Source of the DNA: Paracoccaceae bacterium
GTDB lineage: Bacteria > Pseudomonadota > Alphaproteobacteria > Rhodobacterales > Rhodobacteraceae
Length of the DNA: 8,823 bases
Assembly: GCA_003500165.1 (NCBI GenBank)
Contig: DNSZ01000323.1
Coordinates: forward strand, 320-9,142
Direction of reading: 5' to 3'
Shown here: positions 1-4,665 of the stretch, piece by piece
How the letters are laid out: the number at the start of each line of letters is the position of its first letter
How positions within the stretch are numbered: the first letter of the stretch is position 1
Program-made: the position numbers and the translations under genes
The notes under the pieces: model-generated
The model's database searches: none
What the model saw: the letters and a program-made list of their open reading frames with translations, nothing else
What the model was told of the DNA's origin: nothing

Positions 1-438
1 GTGGCGGCCCGGCCCGCGCCGGTTTCCCGCTTTGTCCTTCGCCGCCCGGCCGGCACCCAGGATCTGTGGGCGGCCCGGCTTTACCTGCTGAAGCCGCTGA
101 TCCGGCTGACGCTGGCGGCGCTGTGGATCGCCTCGGGCCTGTTGGGGCTGTTCACGCCCGCCGCGACCGTCGAGGCGCGGTTGGGGCTGGCCGCACCCTG
201 GCTGATCCCGGCCGCGCGGCTCTTTGGGCTGATCGATCTTGCTATCGCGATGGCGCTGTTGCGCAATTTGTGGCCGGTCCGCCTGGCGCTGATCCAGATC
301 GCCCTGGTGGCGGGCTACACCGCCGGCCTGACCCTGCTGGCACCGCAGCTGTGGCTCGACCCGTTCGGCGGCCTGCTGAAGAACCTGCCGATCCTTGCCC
401 TGCTGCTTGTCCACCTGGCCCTGGCCGAGGAACGCTGA
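1..438 (+). CDS. DoxX-like membrane protein, C-terminal part (5' end cut by window)
   Basis: The frame is open from the first base and ends at TGA 436-438, giving 145 visible residues. After a polar stretch (about residues 1-20), QDLWAARLYLLKPL leads into four hydrophobic segments at about 33-52, 68-88, 94-113 and 123-142. A short xQDxWxARLYLLKPL stretch before a four-helix bundle is what I know from the DoxX-like tail of SDR/NAD(P)-binding fusion proteins, so the visible part is probably the membrane domain of a longer oxidoreductase whose Rossmann part lies upstream. The GTG at base 1 is then a coincidence of the window edge, not the start. The protein should sit in the inner membrane; its substrate is unknown. 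The stop overlaps the next start (TGATG), so the two genes are cotranscribed and probably translationally coupled. The family call is fairly secure; the SDR fusion is inference. Confidence 0.7.
   Translation: MAARPAPVSRFVLRRPAGTQDLWAARLYLLKPLIRLTLAALWIASGLLGLFTPAATVEARLGLAAPWLIPAARLFGLIDLAIAMALLRNLWPVRLALIQIALVAGYTAGLTLLAPQLWLDPFGGLLKNLPILALLLVHLALAEER
427..432 (+). promoter_or_regulatory. Ribosome binding site for the DUF2269 gene
   Basis: GAGGAA lies inside the last codons of the DoxX-like gene, five bases before the ATG at 438. It supports that ATG as the start, although an open frame extends upstream to base 66 antiparallel in sense to nothing else and out of phase with the DoxX-like gene. 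The placement fits reinitiation by ribosomes finishing the upstream gene. Confidence 0.5.
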
Positions 439-911
439 TGGATGCCTATCTGCTGCTCAAATGGCTGCACATCCTGTCGGCGACGGTGCTGTTCGGCACC
501 GGAATCGGCACCGCGTTCCAGATGGTGATGGCGATGCGCAACGGCGATCCTGCGGTGATCCATGGGGTCGCCCGGGCGGTCGTCGCGGCCGACTGGATTT
601 TCACCACACCTGCCGGCGTGATCCAGCCCGCCACCGGCCTGGCGCTGGTCTGGCTCTCCGGCACTTCGCTGACGGCCGACTGGCTGCTGCTGACCTATGC
701 CGCCTATCTGCTGGCATTCGCCTGCTGGGCGCCGGTCGTGCTGCTGCAAATGCGCATCCGCGACCTGGCGGCGGCGGCGATGCAGGCGGGCGTGCCCCTG
801 CCGGCCCGGGCACGGCAGCTCTATCGCATCTGGTTCGCGCTGGGATGGCCCGCCTTTCTGGCACTGGCGGGCGTGTTCTGGTTGATGGTAACGAAACCTG
901 ATTTCGGTTGA
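438..911 (+). CDS. DUF2269 family integral membrane protein
   Basis: This is a 157-residue protein with four predicted membrane helices at about 5-27, 53-74, 80-104 and 130-152. The N-terminal pattern KWLHILSATVLFGTGIGTAF (residues 8-27, with H11), the D52-W-I-F-T-T-P stretch at 52-58 and Q63 at the second helix match my knowledge of the DUF2269 family of predicted integral membrane proteins, whose biochemical role is not established. The upstream frame continues without stop, but a start at 438 gives a clean family-length protein, has a GAGGAA site, and overlaps the preceding stop by one base. DoxX-like/SDR proteins and DUF2269 proteins are often neighbours, which suggests a joint membrane function, possibly redox-related; that last step is inference. 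The conserved histidine in helix 1 could be a cofactor ligand, but nothing here proves it. Confidence 0.75.
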   Translation: MDAYLLLKWLHILSATVLFGTGIGTAFQMVMAMRNGDPAVIHGVARAVVAADWIFTTPAGVIQPATGLALVWLSGTSLTADWLLLTYAAYLLAFACWAPVVLLQMRIRDLAAAAMQAGVPLPARARQLYRIWFALGWPAFLALAGVFWLMVTKPDFG

Positions 912-927
912 ACAACGGGGTCCGCCC

Positions 928-1461
928 ATGACGGTCGACGTGAAAGAGTACATCCGCACCATCGCCGATTTCCCCAAGGAGGGGATCATGTTCCGCGATG
1001 TGACCACGTTGTTCGGCGACCCGCGCGGGTTCCGGGCGGCGATCGACCAGATGCTGCATCCCTGGGCCGGGCAAAGCATCGAAAAGGTCGCCGGGCTCGA
1101 GGCGCGCGGCTTCATCCTCGGCGGCGCGGTGGCGCATCAGTTGTCGATCGGCTTCGTGCCGGTCCGCAAGAAGGGCAAGCTGCCGCACCGAACGATTTCC
1201 GAATCCTACGCGCTGGAATATGGCGAGGCGGTGATGGAAATCCACGAAGACGCCGTGCAACCGGGCGAAAAGGTGCTGGTCGTCGACGATTTGATCGCCA
1301 CCGGGGGCACCGCGATTGCCGGCGTGAAGCTGCTGGAACGCTTGGGCGCGCAGATCGCGGGCTGCGCGTTTCTGGTCGATCTGCCCGATCTGGGCGGCAC
1401 CGCAAAGCTGCGCGCGATGGGCATCGCGGTGAACAGCCTGTGCGCGTTCGAGGGCGATTGA
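928..1461 (+). CDS. apt: Adenine phosphoribosyltransferase
   Basis: This cytosolic purine-salvage enzyme converts adenine and PRPP to AMP and pyrophosphate. The 177-residue length is normal for bacterial Apt. Diagnostic stretches are DFPKEGIMFRDVTTLF (14-29), EARGF (58-62), RKKGKLP (80-86), the flexible-loop region SESYALEYG (91-99), and the type I phosphoribosyltransferase PRPP loop VLVVDDLIATGGTA (116-129) with the paired acidic residues D120-D121. The C-terminus NSLCAFEGD is typical, so the gene is intact. The ATG at 928 is preceded by only a weak GGGG (917-920) and lies 16 bp after the DUF2269 stop, so apt may be read from an upstream promoter. An internal in-frame ATG at 988 has a better-looking AAGGAGG, but starting there would remove conserved residues. 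The stop codon lies at the base of a 15-bp hairpin (1459-1495). Confidence 0.96.
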   Translation: MTVDVKEYIRTIADFPKEGIMFRDVTTLFGDPRGFRAAIDQMLHPWAGQSIEKVAGLEARGFILGGAVAHQLSIGFVPVRKKGKLPHRTISESYALEYGEAVMEIHEDAVQPGEKVLVVDDLIATGGTAIAGVKLLERLGAQIAGCAFLVDLPDLGGTAKLRAMGIAVNSLCAFEGD

Positions 1462-1495
1462 TGCCGACGGTCACGGAGAATGACCGTTGGTATCA
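1459..1495 (+). repeat. Hairpin repeat, copy 1, containing the apt stop codon
   Basis: Arm TGATGCCGACGGTCA (1459-1473) pairs with TGACCGTTGGTATCA (1481-1495) over 15 positions around the 7-base loop CGGAGAA. Thirteen pairs are Watson-Crick and two (1463/1491 and 1466/1488) are G-U in the plus-strand RNA. In the minus-strand RNA those two would be C-A mismatches, so the structure suits the apt transcript. The first three bases of the stem are the apt stop TGA. The same arms recur at 1691-1722. It resembles a REP-like extragenic palindrome and could stabilise or terminate the apt mRNA; there is no T-run after it. Confidence 0.75.
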
Positions 1496-1616
1496 GCCGC
1501 GGTGGGCGGGTTGCGCTATGGTGCAATCCTTGTGGCAAACGCTCGGAATTGGTTCCAGCAACGCGAAGCCTGGCCGTGTCCGATCGCATGGCAAGGCGCC
1601 GTGCCCTGGCCGGCGC

Positions 1617-1640
1617 GCAGGATTTTCTAGAAAATCCTGC
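1617..1640. repeat. Perfect 24-bp palindrome with CTAG core
   Basis: The half-site is GCAGGATTTTCT followed directly by its reverse complement, with no spacer, centred on CTAG at 1627-1630. The inner 12 bases TTTTCTAGAAAA are shared with the palindrome at 1643-1670, while the outer arms differ. The AT-rich core stands out in a GC-rich region. It could form a hairpin in RNA, bind a dimeric protein in DNA, or be part of a dispersed repeat family; the sequence alone does not decide. Confidence 0.8.
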
Positions 1641-1642
1641 CT

Positions 1643-1670
1643 GGCCCGAGTTTTCTAGAAAACTCGGGCC
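1643..1670. repeat. Perfect 28-bp palindrome with CTAG core
   Basis: The half-site is GGCCCGAGTTTTCT followed by its exact reverse complement, centred on CTAG at 1655-1658. It lies 2 bp after the 24-bp palindrome, with centres 28 bp apart. The core TTTTCTAGAAAA is identical but the GC-rich outer arms are unrelated and each is fully self-complementary. That pattern points to selection for, or generation of, the palindromic form rather than one particular sequence. It is a strong stem in either transcript, so it could serve as a bidirectional 3'-end structure. Confidence 0.8.
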
Positions 1671-1690
1671 CCCATACGTGTCGGCGACGA

Positions 1691-1722
1691 ATGCCAACGG
1701 TCATGCCCAATGACCGTTGGTA
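1691..1722. repeat. Hairpin repeat, copy 2
   Basis: CCAACGGTCA (1694-1703) and TGACCGTTGG (1711-1720) pair perfectly over 10 bp around the 7-base loop TGCCCAA; 1693/1721 (G-U in the plus RNA) and 1692/1722 extend the stem to 12. It is a direct copy of the hairpin at 1459-1495, exactly 230 bp downstream, with the same loop length but a different loop sequence. Where copy 1 has a G-U pair (1466/1488), this copy has A-T. For the fructokinase transcript it is the first strong stem after the stop codon, about 77 nt downstream. Confidence 0.8.
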
Positions 1723-1776
1723 CGCGACGACATTGTCGCTGTGTCCGGCGGGTGGGCGGCAGACAGGCGGGTTGCG

Positions 1777-1802
1777 TCATGCTCATCGCGCCTTGGTATC
1801 AG
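1777..1802. repeat. Probable degenerate half copy of the hairpin repeat, containing the fructokinase stop
   Basis: By eye, 1777-1798 matches 1701-1722 at 16 of 22 positions, with TCATGC at the start and TTGGTA at the end, and continues as TTGGTATCAG (1793-1802), identical to 1487-1496 plus neighbouring bases of copy 1. The left arm of the stem is not recognisable. Read on the minus strand, its end is CTGATACCAA, and that TGA is the fructokinase stop codon (1801-1799). The match is short and could be chance. Confidence 0.4.
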
Positions 1803-2731
1803 TCGGGCAGGTCGGCCGCCCAGGGCGGGTCCGCACCTGGCCGGGACACCGTCACCGCAGCCGCCCGGGCGCCAAGCGTCAGCGCGGCGCGCGCCGCCTC
1901 GGGGTCGAGCTGGCGCAGGGCCGGCCGGGTCAGCAGGCCGAGCGCCGCCAGCTTTGCCAGAACACCCGCGTTGAAGGTGTCGCCGGCGCCCACCGTGTCG
2001 ACAATCCGGGTCGCCCGGGCCGGCACCGAAACGACCGAGCCGCCCGTCAGATAGGCGGTCGCGCCATCCCCGCCGCGGGTCACGATCGCCAGCGCCGGGC
2101 CACGCGCCAACAGCCGCGCGATGCGCGCCGCCTCGGGGTCGTCGCCGGGAGCGAGCCAGTCGAGATCCTCGCCCGACAGCTTGACGATGTCCGCCCGCGC
2201 CAGCATCGCCGCCAGCCGCTGGCGATAGCGTGCGGCATCGGCGATGAAGCCCGGCCGGATGTTCGGGTCGATCATCACCGCGCGCGCCTCTCCGGCCCGG
2301 GCAAGCAGCGCCGCATAGGCGTCGGCACCCGGTTCGCAGGCCAGGCTGATGCCGCCCAAGAAGAGCGATGTGACGTGGTCCGGCAGGTCGGGCATGTCGG
2401 CCGGCTCCAGCATGCGACCGGCCGAATTCTCGTCGAAGAAGTGATAGCGCGCATCGCCATGGGCAAGTTCGACGAAGGCCAGCGTCGTCGGCCGGTCGGT
2501 GCGGATCGCCAGCGCCGTGTCGACGCCGCTGTCGTGCAGCGCGGCTGCCAGCTGGGCGCCGAACAGATCGCGCGACAATCCGGTCAGAAGCCCGGCCGGC
2601 ACGCCAAGCCGCCCCAGCGCGATGGCGGTGTTGAACACGGCGCCGCCGGGATAAGGCACGAACCCGTCGCGCCCCCGATCGGTCGGGGCCGGGATCATGT
2701 CGATCAACGCTTCGCCGCAGCACAGGATCAT
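1799..2731 (-). CDS. PfkB-family fructokinase
   Basis: This is a 310-residue ribokinase/PfkB-fold sugar kinase; the best specific match from memory is bacterial fructokinase (fructose + ATP to fructose 6-phosphate). The N-terminus MILCCGEALIDMIP, the substrate-side signature PGGAVFNTAIALGRLG (28-43), DPNIRPGF (155-162), which is typical of fructokinases, and the C-terminal signature DTVGAGDTFNAG (245-256) with catalytic base D251 are all present. The open frame continues 138 codons upstream, but that part lies inside malQ and looks like nothing; the ATG at 2731 begins exactly where the family does. No clear ribosome binding site precedes it. It follows malQ after 29 bp and ends the glycogen operon. 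Specificity for fructose over other sugars is not proven; a 2-keto-3-deoxygluconate or ribose kinase is less likely. Confidence 0.88.
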   Translation of the reverse strand: MILCCGEALIDMIPAPTDRGRDGFVPYPGGAVFNTAIALGRLGVPAGLLTGLSRDLFGAQLAAALHDSGVDTALAIRTDRPTTLAFVELAHGDARYHFFDENSAGRMLEPADMPDLPDHVTSLFLGGISLACEPGADAYAALLARAGEARAVMIDPNIRPGFIADAARYRQRLAAMLARADIVKLSGEDLDWLAPGDDPEAARIARLLARGPALAIVTRGGDGATAYLTGGSVVSVPARATRIVDTVGAGDTFNAGVLAKLAALGLLTRPALRQLDPEAARAALTLGARAAAVTVSRPGADPPWAADLPD

Positions 2732-2760
2732 GCCCGATGGGTGGCAGAAACCGCACCCGC

Positions 2761-4665
2761 CTACAAGTTCCGCGGCGGGGCTGGGCTGGCGTGCCGGCGC
2801 GCCGCGCCCAGGATGCGCGCGGTTTCGATCATGCCCGGCGCGTGCGCCAATGCGCCGGCATCGACCGGCAGCCGCTGGCGCCAGTTCGGGTATTCGTCGA
2901 CCGTGCCGGGCAGATTGGCCTGGTCGCGCAGCCCCAGCGCATCGGCCGCCTGCACCGCCACCAGCCGCGAGCCGGTGCGGCCGAGGGCGGCATGCAGTGC
3001 CCGTGCCGATGTCCCGCCGATCATTGCCTCGAATGCCGCGACCTCGACCGCCCTTTGCGCCTGCTGGCGCGCCGTCGAACGGGCATCGACGATCCCGAGC
3101 GCGGCGCGCAGGGCGATGTCGCGGCCGGTGCGCCAGCCCTCCCATGTCGGCAGATCATGGGTCGAGAACGCCGCCAGCGTCGGCGCCGGATAGGCCGCCG
3201 GCGGCCGCGGCGCGCCTTCGCCATCCCATTCGAACATCATCAACCGCGAGCCCAGAAGGCCCGAAGCGGCCAGCGCCTCGGACAGGCCGGGCGGCACCAG
3301 GCCCAGATCCTCTCCCACCACGGTGCAATCGGCGCGCCACGCGACGATTCGGATCACCGCCAGCAGGGCGTCGAACGGCATCGCGACAAAGCCCCCCGGG
3401 ACGCCGCCATCGGGCACCCAGAAGCTGCGCATCAGCCCCAGCGCGTGATCGATGCGGATCATCCCGGCATGCGCCATCTGGCGGGCCAGCGTGTCGGCGA
3501 AATGGGAAAACCCGTCCGCCACCATCGCCTGCGGATCGAGCGGTGCAAGCCCCCAGGACTGACCCTGCGGGGCAAACGCATCGGGCGGCGCGCCCAGCGT
3601 CGTGCCGCGGGCGAACAGCTCGGGCCGTTCCCAGGTTTCGGCGCCATGCGGGTGGGTGCCGACCGCGAGGTCGAGGTAAAGGCCGCGCGCCATCCCCGCC
3701 TGGCGGGCTGCCGCCTGCGCCGCGGCAAGCTGGGTTTCCGCCTGCCATTGCGCCCAGGCATGGAACCGGCCGTCGCGGCCCGGATCGGCCGCGGCCATGG
3801 CGGCAGCATCGGCATTGCGCAGGGCGGCGGGCCAAAGGTGCCAATAGGGGCCGTGGCGGTCGGACAGCGCCTGATGCCGCGCGAAACGGTCGAGCGCCGC
3901 GCCGCCCGCCGCCGCCCAGGCGTCGAAGGCCGGATCGCCGCCCGCGGCCTCGAACGCGGCAAACGCCGCGCGCAGCCGGGCCTGACCGGTCGGCCGGTCG
4001 GCCCCGAAGTCGATCTCGGGGCCGGGTGTGCCGAAACGCTCGGGCAGGGCGATATGGGTGATGTCGAAGCGGCCGCGATGCGACGGCATGTAGGGGCTGA
4101 TCGCGGCGGGGTCGGTGGGAAAGCCGGCATGGACCGGGTTGATGCCGACAAACCCGGCGCCAAGCCCGGCCAGGCCGACCGCCGCATCGCCGAGGTCACG
4201 ATAGTCGCCGATGCCACCCGTTTCAGCCGACCGAAGCCCGGCCAGCGACACGGTCACCCCCCAGCCTTGGGCCGGGTCGGGCAGCGCCGCCGGTGCGGCC
4301 AGCAGATGCACCGGCCGCGCCCCCTGCCACATCCGGTGAAAGCCGATGGGCAGGTCGGGCAGGTCGGCCGGGCCGCGTCCTTCGACCTGTTGGCCGCTTT
4401 CCAGCGCGATCCGCCAATCGGCGGCCGGGTCGATCGCCGGGCGCTGCCCGGCCGCCACGACCTGCCAGCCCGGGCGCCGCGGCGCCGCGGCCTGCCAGGC
4501 GGCAAGTGCATCTGCCGCCTGCCGCCCGCTGCCCGCATCGATGCCCATCGCCGCCAGCAGGGCGATCTGCGTGTCGGGGCCGGTTTCGTGCCAGACCCGA
4601 TCGCTGTCGCGATAGCCGGGCAGGATGCCCGCAGCCGTGGCAAGCCGGCGCAGCGCGTCGGTCAT
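2761..4665 (-). CDS. malQ: 4-alpha-glucanotransferase (amylomaltase)
   Basis: This 634-residue GH77 enzyme (disproportionating enzyme) transfers 4-alpha-glucan segments between maltodextrins, releasing glucose and rebuilding longer chains. Visible features are SLAGLRSAETGGIGDYRDL (140-158), GINPVHAGFP (174-183), GAPPDAFAPQGQSWG (358-372), the nucleophile region RIDHALGL with D406, the acid/base region GEDLG with E452, the transition-state aspartate in STHDLPTWEG (D504), and the C-terminal GTVDEYPNWRQRL (587-599). All three catalytic acids are present, so the enzyme should be active. The ATG (4665-4663) overlaps the glgX stop as ATGA, so it is translationally coupled. The open frame upstream of it lies inside glgX and is not part of the protein. 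Placement after GlgX fits recycling of the short malto-oligosaccharides that debranching releases. The C-terminal ~10 residues are proline-rich and probably disordered. Confidence 0.95.
   Translation of the reverse strand: MTDALRRLATAAGILPGYRDSDRVWHETGPDTQIALLAAMGIDAGSGRQAADALAAWQAAAPRRPGWQVVAAGQRPAIDPAADWRIALESGQQVEGRGPADLPDLPIGFHRMWQGARPVHLLAAPAALPDPAQGWGVTVSLAGLRSAETGGIGDYRDLGDAAVGLAGLGAGFVGINPVHAGFPTDPAAISPYMPSHRGRFDITHIALPERFGTPGPEIDFGADRPTGQARLRAAFAAFEAAGGDPAFDAWAAAGGAALDRFARHQALSDRHGPYWHLWPAALRNADAAAMAAADPGRDGRFHAWAQWQAETQLAAAQAAARQAGMARGLYLDLAVGTHPHGAETWERPELFARGTTLGAPPDAFAPQGQSWGLAPLDPQAMVADGFSHFADTLARQMAHAGMIRIDHALGLMRSFWVPDGGVPGGFVAMPFDALLAVIRIVAWRADCTVVGEDLGLVPPGLSEALAASGLLGSRLMMFEWDGEGAPRPPAAYPAPTLAAFSTHDLPTWEGWRTGRDIALRAALGIVDARSTARQQAQRAVEVAAFEAMIGGTSARALHAALGRTGSRLVAVQAADALGLRDQANLPGTVDEYPNWRQRLPVDAGALAHAPGMIETARILGAARRHASPAPPRNL

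Larger units (their letters stand above)
1462..1798. other. Convergent intergenic region, palindrome-rich, no gene
   Basis: This 337-bp stretch separates apt from the converging fructokinase gene. No frame in it looks like a real protein; the open frames simply run through palindromes. It holds two copies of a hairpin repeat, two CTAG-centred perfect palindromes, a degenerate repeat arm, and smaller stems: TTGCGC/GTGCAA with a TATG loop (1511-1526, one G-U pair), GGAA/TTCC (1545-1556) and GCGAC/GTCGC (1724-1739). No promoter is expected between converging genes and I see none. No stem is followed by a clear T-run, so a textbook intrinsic terminator is absent. Transcripts from both sides must end or be processed here. 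Confidence 0.8.

Noticed and set aside
976..990. Strong AAGGAGG followed by an in-frame ATG (988) inside apt
   Set aside because: Starting there would delete conserved N-terminal Apt residues. The AAGGAGG simply encodes Lys-Glu-Gly, a conserved part of the family.
1643..1670. Classical intrinsic terminator
   Set aside because: The stem is strong, but there is no T-run after it on either strand (plus continues CCCCATACG). It may still act in 3'-end formation, but not as the textbook type.
1480..1713. A 77-codon plus-strand frame across the palindrome island
   Set aside because: Its ends lie in the two hairpin copies and its middle encodes the palindromes. Such repeat-derived frames are often annotated as hypothetical proteins but show no protein-like signal.
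1459..1722. Possible CRISPR-like direct repeats
   Set aside because: There are only two copies, about 200 bp apart, with different loops and no regular spacers or cas genes.
2732..3145. N-terminal extension of the fructokinase frame into malQ
   Set aside because: The 138 extra residues are basic, low complexity and inside malQ. The kinase fold begins at the ATG at 2731.
1691..3193. A 500-codon open frame on the plus strand, opposite the fructokinase
   Set aside because: It starts inside the hairpin repeat, has low-complexity R/G/A/Q composition, and is antisense to a well-supported kinase.
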